This document shows, piece by piece, positions 35,144 through 48,073 of a stretch of DNA of 64,000 nucleotides. The notes below the pieces were generated by a model. That model was not told the DNA's origin, did no database searches, and was given only the letters and a program-made list of their open reading frames with translations. Source of the DNA: Siansivirga zeaxanthinifaciens CC-SAMT-1. GTDB taxonomy: Bacteria > Bacteroidota > Bacteroidia > Flavobacteriales > Flavobacteriaceae. The first letter of the stretch is position 1. Each line of letters starts with the position of its first letter. The translations under genes were made by a program, and so were the position numbers. The stretch spans positions 2,960,437 to 3,024,436 of the forward strand of contig NZ_CP007202.1 of NCBI RefSeq assembly GCF_000941055.1, given 5' to 3'.

Positions 35144-38100
35144 CTAAGGCTTCTGGATTAAATAATTAACAACTGATTTTAACTGCACAGGCCCTAAAAG
35201 TCCAGAAGGCATCAATTTTTTATCTGTTTTGTAAAAATTAAATACCGTAAATGTACGTCGATTCCCTTCTGGCTGAGGCTCATTATTTGTATACCATTCA
35301 GGCATATTTTTAGCATTTTTATCATAACCACTAGTATCAGGTAATGCCTCATCTCCAATTAACCTGTTGGTCCATTGGTTAGTCACCTCAATTTTGAGTT
35401 CATTAAGACCTTCTTTTGCGAAATTAGTTATATCCACCTCATAAGGAGCCACCCATAATACACCCAAATCTTTTCCATTTAAGAGTACCCGTGCGGCTAT
35501 ACAAACCTGACCCAAATCGAGGTATAATTTTCGATTTGATTTTAATAATTCTTTATTAATTATAAAATTTTTAGTGTATGTAGCCGTTCCTGAGTAATAC
35601 TTTATCGCATCTAAGTTATTATCTTTCCAGTCGATTAATGTTGAAAACGTGTGTTTTGCCTCGTAGCCATCTTCTTTTCTGAATTGAACTTCCCAGCTAC
35701 CTCTAATGGAATAAGGAGCTACAATATCGTTAATCTTAAACTGCTGTTTTTCGCCTTGTGAAGTGACTGCTTGATAGTTACCATTGACCTTAACTTCGGC
35801 TTGTATCTTACCACCCTCGTGATAAACATATTGAACATCTTTTTGAGGTTCATTACTAACATGTAGCGTGTTATTAATTGGCTGACGAAACACCACAAAT
35901 ACAGCACCTGAATCTTCCAAAAATACAGGTAGTTGTGTTTTTCCTTCCTTGGTTGTAAACTGCGCCAATTTTACAATTTCACCTGTTAATGGATTCCAAA
36001 GTTCAGGTATTTTTCCGGTAACATTAAACGTACAATCTAACATCTGAGGGGTATCATCCATATTGTAAAAGAAATAAATGTCCTCTGTTTCGGTTTTACG
36101 ATGAATATAATTGTAAGTTTCTTTCCCTTTTACCATAAAATCTGGCGTTACCTTTAGTTTTGGTAAGAATACTTTCCAATTCATTTCGTTGTAAGTAGTT
36201 GGTTTGTTCCAAATATATTCTACTAAGGCATTGAACTCGTCTTTTTCTGCCTGACTTATCTGGTATTGGGCAATAGTAGTTGGACGTTCACCAATAAGAA
36301 CCGCTCCCTGATCAGCCAAAACTTTTAAGCGGCGTAAGGTAGGCCATTCAATTTTTTGGATATTTCCTAATATTAAAGCTTTAAAAGTTGTCCCTTCAGG
36401 AAGCTTCAATTGACCTTCCTCAACAACAACTCTGTTAATTAGGACTTCACTATTGGTATTCAAATATTTAATTTGTCCAGGTAGTTTAGGATTAAATGAT
36501 GGGTTTGGAGATGCATCGCCAGGAAAAAGAAGAAAATCGTATACTGGATTGCCTTGACGAAGCATATATTGACCGCGAGCCAAATATTTAAACCAAGCTT
36601 TGCCTGCATTATACCACCATGTGTTTGTACGGTCGAAATGCGAACCCCAAGGGCCCATAGTCATTCCTGGTGTAACGTGTGTATTTGGCTGGTGTGCAAA
36701 CCGGTGAAACATGAACTCATTAACACCTAAAGTCCAAATACGATCTCCTGATTTCTTAAATCCACTTGGGGTTCCCTTCCAATTTAATTGGGAAGAGGCT
36801 GTAAAAGATTCAGCCGACACAACATTCTTTCCATATAAATGGGCCGACTCAACCGCCGCATTAACAATAGTAGACGGATCACTTTGCCCAGTGGCATCAG
36901 GCAAACTTGTCCAAAATTCGCCCATAGGTATATCTGATTTACCACCAGTGGCTAAATTATCCATGGGTCCATTTCCGTAAGGCTCGATATAGGTTTTTAT
37001 CCCATCCTTATTGCTTAATTCTGTAAAATAACCAAAATAGTTTTCTACCATCAGCTCACTATTTAGTTTTCGAATATCATACGTAACGGCTTCTGTTACA
37101 TCTGCATTTTTGACAAAACGACCTGAATAAATAGGTAAAAAAAGTTTTAAATCGTACCCAAATCGAGATTTAAAAATACTATCGTAATTCTTTGTCCAGT
37201 TTTGACCTCCCATTTCATAACTATCTATTTCAACATATTTCATGGCATTTGGCGCAAATGGCATAGCGGCATCTACCACTTTTTTTGTAAACGCATCGTA
37301 ATGTATTTTTACAGCCTCTCGATTGTATTTATCCACCTCCAAACCTCTGCCTGAATCCGTTGCAGGATGATTAAAAGCAGCGGTAGTTGTATATCCAAAA
37401 CGCATGATTGTCCAATTTCCTTTAGGAACTTTTGTGGTTAAGTTACCATGCGCGTCCATTTGGTGGGTTAAATCTATAACTTTAGAAGGATCTATAATCA
37501 TTTCTTGAGCAGGAGTACCAATAGGTGTAACTTTAGAAGCCTCGGTTTTTGACATTGACACGCGTCCTAATTGATCACCAATAAATTGAGTTGAAGAAAA
37601 TGACGTTTCATACAAACTTACTTGTGCCGTTGTTTCAACTTTAATAAATTGTGTGGTAATGCCATTGTATATTTTTGACAAACTAAATTCATTTTTTCCT
37701 GGGCGAGGATTGTCCGGTTTTTCAATTTCTGCATAATCCTGCCCATTGTTCGACACATAAATTTTTATTTTTGAATGTCGTGTTCCGGTGGAAATTAAAA
37801 GAGAACGTAAGGTAAAAGGCTTAGAATAGGCATAGACAATACTCGCCGGATTTTTTTCAGAACCCTTTATTACCGTAAAAGTGTCAATTTTGTTATCGGT
37901 TAATTTTTTAATATCCAACTCTTTGTCTGAAGACGTTATGGTAGGAATATTGTTGATGTTTTCAAGTTCTGATTGAAAAGATGGATATGCCAATACGGCC
38001 AAATCTCGATAATATCCTTTTCGTGTAGTAGGTTGTGGCAATTTTACTTGCATTTTTTTTCCTCCTTTTACTATCGTTTCACTGTGAACCACCATTTTCA

Positions 38101-38491
38101 TAGATTGTTCAGGTGTAATCCAAGGGCCGCCACTTGCAGACCATCCATCACAATTGTGAACACCAAAATTTAGCCCTAATCGTTCAGACTCAACCGCAGC
38201 ATGTTTTAACAACGCAATGTGCTCCGGCGAGTTATATGTTACTTTACCATTTGGAATCCCGTAGGAAATATTAAATAACAACACACCTCCCACACCGGCA
38301 TCTGCAAGTGCCTTCAAATCTTTTGTTAACCCCTCTTTAGACATATTGCCGTCTAAAACATGCATCCAGGTTTGTGGTCTAAATTGATTTGGTGGGGTTT
38401 GAAAACTTGACTCTAATAACTGATTAGTTTGAGCGAAGCAAACAGAGACGCTAAGCATCAACAAAACAATTAAAAGTCTGTTTTTTTTCAT
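35144..38491 (-). CDS. GH106 alpha-L-rhamnosidase
   Basis: 1115 residues with signal peptide ending near VSVCFAQ. GH106 blocks: GNMSKEGLTKDLKALADAGV, FGVHNCDGWSASGGPWITPE, EIDSYEMGGQNWTKNYDSIF, TYIEPYGNGPMDN and PMGEFWTSLPDATGQSDPST. From about residue 200 to 330 there is an inserted beta-domain (KPFTLRSLLISTGTRHSKIK, IYVSNNGQDYAEIE) of discoidin/CBM32-like character, which the 5222..8746 protein lacks. The C-terminus has a GH2-like sandwich (LDLGQVCIAARVLLNGKDLG) and ends SGLLGPVQLK. It follows the GH78 gene by 115 nt in the lyase operon; the pair would remove rhamnose linked in two different contexts. Confidence 0.88.
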   Translation of the reverse strand: MKKNRLLIVLLMLSVSVCFAQTNQLLESSFQTPPNQFRPQTWMHVLDGNMSKEGLTKDLKALADAGVGGVLLFNISYGIPNGKVTYNSPEHIALLKHAAVESERLGLNFGVHNCDGWSASGGPWITPEQSMKMVVHSETIVKGGKKMQVKLPQPTTRKGYYRDLAVLAYPSFQSELENINNIPTITSSDKELDIKKLTDNKIDTFTVIKGSEKNPASIVYAYSKPFTLRSLLISTGTRHSKIKIYVSNNGQDYAEIEKPDNPRPGKNEFSLSKIYNGITTQFIKVETTAQVSLYETSFSSTQFIGDQLGRVSMSKTEASKVTPIGTPAQEMIIDPSKVIDLTHQMDAHGNLTTKVPKGNWTIMRFGYTTTAAFNHPATDSGRGLEVDKYNREAVKIHYDAFTKKVVDAAMPFAPNAMKYVEIDSYEMGGQNWTKNYDSIFKSRFGYDLKLFLPIYSGRFVKNADVTEAVTYDIRKLNSELMVENYFGYFTELSNKDGIKTYIEPYGNGPMDNLATGGKSDIPMGEFWTSLPDATGQSDPSTIVNAAVESAHLYGKNVVSAESFTASSQLNWKGTPSGFKKSGDRIWTLGVNEFMFHRFAHQPNTHVTPGMTMGPWGSHFDRTNTWWYNAGKAWFKYLARGQYMLRQGNPVYDFLLFPGDASPNPSFNPKLPGQIKYLNTNSEVLINRVVVEEGQLKLPEGTTFKALILGNIQKIEWPTLRRLKVLADQGAVLIGERPTTIAQYQISQAEKDEFNALVEYIWNKPTTYNEMNWKVFLPKLKVTPDFMVKGKETYNYIHRKTETEDIYFFYNMDDTPQMLDCTFNVTGKIPELWNPLTGEIVKLAQFTTKEGKTQLPVFLEDSGAVFVVFRQPINNTLHVSNEPQKDVQYVYHEGGKIQAEVKVNGNYQAVTSQGEKQQFKINDIVAPYSIRGSWEVQFRKEDGYEAKHTFSTLIDWKDNNLDAIKYYSGTATYTKNFIINKELLKSNRKLYLDLGQVCIAARVLLNGKDLGVLWVAPYEVDITNFAKEGLNELKIEVTNQWTNRLIGDEALPDTSGYDKNAKNMPEWYTNNEPQPEGNRRTFTVFNFYKTDKKLMPSGLLGPVQLKSVVNYLIQKP

Positions 38492-38606
38492 TTTTTTATT
38501 TTATAAGTTTATTGAATAAGGCCTCATTATTAAAACTATTTTTTCGGCTTCATTTTTAATTACATCATTTTTTTAATGTTCAATTTTAGAAAATTGATAA
38601 TTCCAT

Positions 38607-41363
38607 TTAATTTACATTGTAAAGCTTTATCTCGAAAGTTCCACTTTGAAAATTGTCTAAAAATAATTGATCGCCTTTTATCTCAACTTTAGTACTCTTA
38701 CCATTTACCGTAATATTTGGATTACTTAAATTAAATGTTGGTATGATAATTTTAGCTGTTGTGTTTGTTGGAACAGTGATATTGTAAACAAAATCCTTAC
38801 CATCATATTTCCAATCTGATGAAATTTTTCCGTAAGGTGAATGATATTCGCCTTTAGCTTCAGATAGTATTTGATTGGGTACTGGAGCAAATAATATTTT
38901 CTTATACCCAGGGGCTAAAGGTGCAATACCGGCAATGCGCTCATACATCCATTGACCAATTGCTCCATAAGCATAATGATTAAAAGACAAAGCTCTATCA
39001 GCAAAACCTTTATCATGGGTATAGCCATCCCACCTTTCCCACATGGTTGTAGCTCCTTGATTTATGGAATAAAACCATGAAGGATAGGTTTCCTTAAATA
39101 AAATATCGTAAAGAAGATTCGTATTCCCTGTCTTATCCAAAACATGAGCCAACAAAGGTGTTCCAATAAAACCTGTGCGCAAATGAGTATCGGCCTCTTG
39201 AATAAGCTCAACCAAATGAATAATAGCTTTATCAGCTGTTACCTTTGGAAGTATATCAAAACCAAGTGCTAATAAATAACCCGTTTGTGTGGGCGTATAT
39301 GGTGATTTTATTTTTCCGTTTTCATCGAAAAACTCTTTTTCAAAAGCCTGTGAAATCGAGTCCAAAAGTTGTTGATAATAAACTTTATCCTCTTTCAAAC
39401 CTAAAACCTCAGCAGTCTTCATGGTTAATTTGACTGAATAGGCATAAAAAGCTGTGGAAATAAGTGTATTAGGCGTGTCTCCTCTACGGTCATCTTTTTG
39501 TTGAGAAAAAGGCTGTAGCCAATCGCCAACAGTTGACATATAACTAATGTAATTTGTTGCTTCGGATGCATGATAATCGCACCAACGTTTCATCATGTCG
39601 TAATTATCTTCTAAAACCCCCTTATCACCTGTCCTAAAATACAATTCCCATGGAATGATTGTACATGCATCTGACCATCCTGCCTGAGCAAAATTCCCCG
39701 TAAAATTTGGAACTACTACTGGAATACCTCCATTGCCAAACTGGTCTTCTCTCATACTAGTAAGCCAAGCAGCCCAAAATGCGTGTGCATCTGCCAAATA
39801 AAGTGACGTTGGGATAAAAACCTGAGCATCACCTGTCCAACCCAATCGCTCGCTACGTTGCGGACAATCCAAAGGCACGTCAAAAAAATTTCCTCGTAAG
39901 CCCCATTGAATATTACTATGCAATTGATTTAATTTGGTATGTGATGAATGGAAATTGCCAGACATATCAAAATCAGAATGCTGAACCATTCCTGTAACCC
40001 AATTTAATTGTGGTTGATGTTCTTTACTGTACCCACTCACTTCAACATAACGAAAGCCATGAAAGGTGAATTTTGGTTGCCAAGAAATGCTACCATTTTC
40101 TTTTGCGATGTAATAATCTATAGAAGGTGCAGATCCAAGATTGCCAGTAAATAGTTCACCGTTGCTTGATAACATCTCGCCATGTCTTAATTTAATGGTA
40201 TCACCTTTTTTAACAGGAATGTTAAGTTGAACGACACCTACCATATTTTGCCCCAAATCAAATAGTACACGTCTATTTCCTTGTGCAGTCATTTTAACAG
40301 CCTGTAATTTCATCTTATTTTTAACTGTTGCATGTTTTTTGGGAAATAATCTGGTTTTTGGATCTAAATTTTCAACGGATACTTCTTGCCAAAAACGATC
40401 ATCATAGTTTGGAGTATTCCACCCTGGAATCTCGTAATTGGCATCGTACACTTCACCGTCATACAAACCTGCTGTGCGAATGGGGCCATTATTATAAGCT
40501 TTCCATGTTCCGTCTGTCGCTATGGTTTTTAAGTTCCCTTTTATATCTTCTATTTCTAATTGGCAAATAATCTGGGGTGGTGCGACTACAGTATCCCAAC
40601 GTCTTTGTGGACCAAAACGACCTGAGTGCCAACCTTCCGAAAGAATCAACCCTATAGTGTTTTTGTTTTTTTGTAAAGCATCTGTAACATCATAAGTGAG
40701 GGTTTCTATTCGTTTTTGGTAAGGAGTCCAACCTGGTACTAACACATCATTCCCTATTTTTTTTCCATTGATACTCGCTTCAAAAACACCTTTGGCAGTA
40801 ATGTATAAGCGAGCCCTTTTTATTTTAGAATTTAGTTTGAATTGTTTTCTTAAATATTGAGGTTTAAACAATCGTGTTCCATAACGAGTTGTGTTCCATT
40901 GGTCTGGATCTGGAATTTTTATCCATTGTGCTTTCCAATCTGAATTAGATAGCAAACCCATTTCGATACTGGCTATCTTGCTCCAGCTTGAGGAATGACC
41001 TTCTTGGTTCCAATACCTTAGTTGCCAATAAACTTTTTGTCTTGATTTAAGTTCGCTACCTCCATAAGTAACATTAACGGATTGATTAGACATCACCTTA
41101 CCTGAAGACCATACATCTGGTGATTTCAATAATAATTCAGGTCTCGAGGCCACAACTATTTCATAAGCTGTTTGATTTTTTATGTTACTCGCTTGTGGTA
41201 GCTGCCAAGAAAAAGTGGGCTTGCTATCATAAAAACCAATTGGATTATGGAAACCTTCGGAAACCGATAGACTTATTGGTGCTGGGAGAATTTCTTTTGC
41301 CTGAACAATACTTGTATAAAATAATAGTTTAAATATTATGAGGTAAAAAACATGCTTTATCAT
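38607..41363 (-). CDS. GH78 alpha-L-rhamnosidase
   Basis: 918 residues with signal peptide cleaved near SIVQAKE. Fibronectin-like N-terminal domain (NPIGFYDSKPTFSWQLPQAS), a CBM67-like sandwich (FEASINGKKIGNDVLVPGWT), then the six-hairpin barrel. The active-site block is Asp499-CPQRS-Glu505-RLGWTG-Asp512, and the C-terminal GATTMWERWDGY holds the second catalytic Glu. The fold and length are typical of full GH78 enzymes that hydrolyse alpha-L-rhamnosides. It appears to be first in the operon that runs to 28528. The N-terminal 84 codons are duplicated almost unchanged as a dead fragment at 45163..45417. Start at 41363 is the only ATG that gives the signal peptide. Confidence 0.92.
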   Translation of the reverse strand: MIKHVFYLIIFKLLFYTSIVQAKEILPAPISLSVSEGFHNPIGFYDSKPTFSWQLPQASNIKNQTAYEIVVASRPELLLKSPDVWSSGKVMSNQSVNVTYGGSELKSRQKVYWQLRYWNQEGHSSSWSKIASIEMGLLSNSDWKAQWIKIPDPDQWNTTRYGTRLFKPQYLRKQFKLNSKIKRARLYITAKGVFEASINGKKIGNDVLVPGWTPYQKRIETLTYDVTDALQKNKNTIGLILSEGWHSGRFGPQRRWDTVVAPPQIICQLEIEDIKGNLKTIATDGTWKAYNNGPIRTAGLYDGEVYDANYEIPGWNTPNYDDRFWQEVSVENLDPKTRLFPKKHATVKNKMKLQAVKMTAQGNRRVLFDLGQNMVGVVQLNIPVKKGDTIKLRHGEMLSSNGELFTGNLGSAPSIDYYIAKENGSISWQPKFTFHGFRYVEVSGYSKEHQPQLNWVTGMVQHSDFDMSGNFHSSHTKLNQLHSNIQWGLRGNFFDVPLDCPQRSERLGWTGDAQVFIPTSLYLADAHAFWAAWLTSMREDQFGNGGIPVVVPNFTGNFAQAGWSDACTIIPWELYFRTGDKGVLEDNYDMMKRWCDYHASEATNYISYMSTVGDWLQPFSQQKDDRRGDTPNTLISTAFYAYSVKLTMKTAEVLGLKEDKVYYQQLLDSISQAFEKEFFDENGKIKSPYTPTQTGYLLALGFDILPKVTADKAIIHLVELIQEADTHLRTGFIGTPLLAHVLDKTGNTNLLYDILFKETYPSWFYSINQGATTMWERWDGYTHDKGFADRALSFNHYAYGAIGQWMYERIAGIAPLAPGYKKILFAPVPNQILSEAKGEYHSPYGKISSDWKYDGKDFVYNITVPTNTTAKIIIPTFNLSNPNITVNGKSTKVEIKGDQLFLDNFQSGTFEIKLYNVN

Positions 41364-41953
41364 TGGGAAATCAATGGATATTTTCGTTTGCTTTTAATTA
41401 ATTCTGTCTAGTAGCTTTATAATCACCTTCTAATAACTAAACTTAAATTTTAAGATACGTTTATTGGATTATAAAATTAACGGATTTGTATATATTTCAT
41501 GCCCTGCTTTATCCTGTATACATTTATAAAAAAATATAGATAAAGTATCAATAGTTAAATAACATATTTAAATAGCCCTAATATTGGCTATTTTCAATTA
41601 CACATTCTAGATTACGTATTGGAAAACAGACATATCTATCGAAAGGTAGGTAAAATAAATTAAAAAGCTTCACACCGATTTTTTGATTGTTTATAGAGCA
41701 TAATAGCCACATAATCTGCGTATAAAAATCACAAAAATCTTAATTGCATATACTGTTGTATTTTAACTTTTTCTCTGTATATAGTATTCCAATTCCTTTG
41801 ATGTAATTTAAACATTACTCAATTAACATAATTTCCATTGAAAAAAAAAAATTTACTATAACAAAAACTAATGCTGTCAATACCTTTGGAGACGGAAAGA
41901 GAATTTGATACTTAACGATTTTTTTTGGCAAAACAAACCACAATTATATCAAG
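41364..41953. other. 590-bp non-coding gap, probable promoter of the 38607..41363 operon
   Basis: No ORF with family-like sequence. On the minus strand it holds TGTATACAGGA (41523-41513), which matches the right half of the promoter module's upstream element (TACAGGA), but no TAnnTTTG lies 22 nt on. A run of eleven A (near 41840) and several AT-rich palindromes are unremarkable. The gap is long enough to contain the 3' end of the LacZ-type GH2 transcript and the GH78 promoter. Confidence 0.5.
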
Positions 41954-45162
<3,209 letters not shown>

Positions 45163-45170
<8 letters not shown>

Positions 45171-45417
45171 CTGGTGACTTCAATAATAATTCAGGTCTAG
45201 AGGCCACAACTATTTCATAAGCCGTTTTATTTTTTATGTTACTCGCTTGTGATAGCTGCCACGTAAAAGTGGGCTTGCTATCATAAAAACCAATTGGATT
45301 ATGAAAACCTTCGGAAACCGATAGACTTATTGGTGCTGGGAGACTTTGTTGAGCCAGAGCAACGCTAATTGAACAAATTGTATTTAATATTACAATGTTT
45401 AAAATGTATTTTATCAT
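45163..45417 (-). pseudogene. Truncated GH78 N-terminal fragment
   Basis: 84 codons corresponding to residues 1-84 of the GH78 at 38607..41363, ending at SPDV then TGA. Over about 177 bp (45169 upward) I count 8 mismatches against the intact gene, roughly 95% identity, whereas the signal peptide part (residues 1-23) is clearly different. Thus the mature part is recently shared and the 5' end is not, which points to gene conversion or a mosaic. It lacks the catalytic domain and cannot be a functional rhamnosidase. The stretch 45418-45676 above it is AT-rich and shows no gene. Confidence 0.85.
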
Positions 45418-45676
45418 ACGGTTACCAATGGCTATTAATAATTAAAAACATAAGAACATTTAGCTATTTCTTTTAACTTGATTCTTAAACTATATTTTGA
45501 ACTTTCCGCACGCTTAAATTAACAAATCAGACGTAGATTTAATTTCAAAACATTCCTCGCTTTTCTTTTTTATGCAAACTTGTTTTTCCAATATACTATA
45601 AAAAAGTTATGAATAAATTTGAATTTTAAATTGTTGCATTACAACACATAAACCTTCATCTTTTGTTGGCATTCCA

Positions 45677-48058
45677 CTATCGGTATTCAGCAACCACTGA
45701 CCATTTGCCAGGAGCAACTTTAAACATGATATCATTTGAATCTTCACTTTCATATTTAAAACCTTCCAATTGTTTGAATTTCTTACCCCCCTTCCAAACA
45801 TTTTTTCCGTTTACTAAAATCTTACTAATCTTTTTACTTGATTTAGGTACATAAATGGTTGCTGTTGTTTCTTTAGGTGAAATTAAATCAATTGAATAAA
45901 TATCTTTTGTTTTATTGACTTCAACAGAAATCTCGCCTTTTACAGAAGGTACAATTTGCTTTACATAAGTTAGATGCGCTAAATTTGGTTTTACTTCAAA
46001 GGATTTCCAAGCTACATCAGTTGCTTTTATTCCTGCAATATATCGAGAGAGTACATAATTAGGCGCATTCCATGCATGGTTAGGAGTACCGGGTCTTTTA
46101 TCATCAAATTTTTCATAAAGCGTAGTTAGGTCTTTATTCTTTACTTGAGATTCATAGCGCTGTTTCATTCGCAACAAGCCCTTATCATATTGACCCGTTA
46201 ACATAATAGCCTCCTCTGCAAGCCATTCCATGTGAGGACTTGCTTTTTGAACAGGAAGTAAAATTGAATCTACTAATTTGTCATAATGGGCTTTATCAGC
46301 CAAACCACTTACAATAGCCAGAGAGGTGGTACGCTCTTCTATTGGTTTCCCTTTTGTTCCATAATGTGTTCCTTGCCAATACTCATTTGCGAAGTTTTTT
46401 TCAATACTTGTTATTCGATTGCTATACCATTCAATATCTTTATCTTGCTTCAAAGCTATTGCCATTTTTTTGGCAGCTTTTAGCGCCATATAGTACCAAC
46501 AAACATTCGTTGGGGTTGAATCTGTATCTTCCCCCCAATCTACCCAATTGGCATAGCCCTTGCGATGTTCGGGTAAGCCATTGGGTTTCATTTTCCAAAG
46601 ATTTAGATAGTTAAAAATAGCGGGATAAGCATTTGCTAATGTTTCTTTATCTCCAGTATTGTAATAATATTGCCAAACTACTTGATCAATAAATTGTAAA
46701 CTTTGACAGGTAAGTTCGCTAATTTTTCCTCTGTAAGCTCCAAAGCCGGGTGCCAACCCTTGAATCGTATCACCAGCGCGATACGCAATCGTATTGTCAA
46801 TTCCTTTTTTCAGCAGCTGGCGTCCGGCATCATCCAAAGTGTAGAAAATGGCACCTGTTTGATCGGCTACATCACCTATCCATAAACCACGTTCTCTATC
46901 CGGACAATCCATATACCCATCACGGGCACATATATACAAGGTATTACGAGCCATCCACCAAAGACGTTTAAAATAGACATCATTACATTCAAAATTACCT
47001 GTCATTTCTCCGACACCTGTCCATCGGTATTTTAAGTCTAATACCTCAACACCTGGCGGAATGCTGTAAGTTACTACATGACCATTTATCCAAGAATAAC
47101 TTTCAAAGTCTTGCTCTCCATCTTTAGTAATATAAGTTCCACTTAACATATTAAATGGATTGTCGGTATTTGCAATAATAGTTTTACCAGCTGGACTATT
47201 TACTTTCAAATAAGGTGTCATTTGTTTATTGAAAGGAAGTTTAGCATGGATGATTACTGTAGCATCTGTATTGTTTTTATAAGGTAGCTTAACATCAACC
47301 TTATCCGTTTTAGAGCTAATTTTAAGTGATTCATAATTAGTTAAGCCTCTGTCGTTCCATTGCGGAATAGCTCTTTTTACTAAATCCCCCCATGGTAAAC
47401 TGTTTGCCAATCCTTTTAGGGTTGGACTGCTCCAATTACTATCATCATAATTTTGAGAGTACCAAGCCTTATCAGACCAGTCTCCCATAGCCGAACGCGC
47501 ATCGAACTTTACATTGTAAGCGTTTACACGATTTGCAGAATCGCCTCCGCCACCACTATTAGGGTCGTAAGCTGGATGCACTTTTAGCTTCCAGTCTGTA
47601 TTTGATTATATAATCTGATTTCCTAAATTAGCATGAAATAAAAGACCACCTTTACCACTATCGTCATGAACTTTTCGTGTTCTTCCCCAGTACCAAACCA
47701 AAATAGCGATGGTATTTTGCCCTTTTTTTAAATGGGGTTTTAAGTCAACCTCATCATAATAATTGGTGTTGGGTGCCGCTCCACGTGCCAAACCACCTTC
47801 AAACAAAACTGCTTTACCATTTACCCACAGCCAATATTTGGTATCTACAGCTAAATGTGCCAAAGCTTCATTAGGAACATTTTTAAGGTCAAAAGTTTTA
47901 CGAAAAGCAACCCAGGTATTGGCTGGCCCATCTTCTTCTTGCCAGATCCATTGTGCGTTACCCCAGTTGGGGGTTTTGGAAAATACAGAAAATGACAATA
48001 AGGTAGTGATTATACACAATATAAGAATGCGTGAATTTTTTTTCAATTCTAATTCCAT
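45677..48058 (-). pseudogene. GH78-like rhamnosidase interrupted by one in-frame TAA
   Basis: One frame of about 793 codons is homologous end to end with the neighbours at 48074 and 55540. It is split by TAA at 47606-47608: ...NLGNQII* SNTDWKLKVHPAYD, aligned to GEQKVISDASWKAMQHPGYD of the neighbour. There is no frameshift. The downstream part would begin with a GTG that is not a plausible start. Both active-site blocks are intact (DCPDRERGLWIGDVADQ; TTLYEKFDDKRPG). Compared with the paralogs the N-terminal domain lacks about 20 residues after GLARG. The signal peptide MELELKKNSRILILCIITTL is present. It begins 15 nt after the neighbouring paralog. A recent nonsense mutation or a sequencing error both fit. 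Confidence 0.88.
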
Positions 48059-48073
48059 TTTTAAGACTAATAA

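Noticed and set aside
41838..41855. Run of eleven A as a phase-variable tract
   Set aside because: It lies outside any gene and away from identifiable promoter elements; both broken genes carry substitutions to TAA, not homopolymer slips.
45677..47581. A separate 634-residue protein starting at 47581
   Set aside because: The start is a GTG inside the conserved KVHPAYD block. The frame continues upstream through the TAA at 47606 into the signal-peptide part, so this is the 3' half of one interrupted gene.
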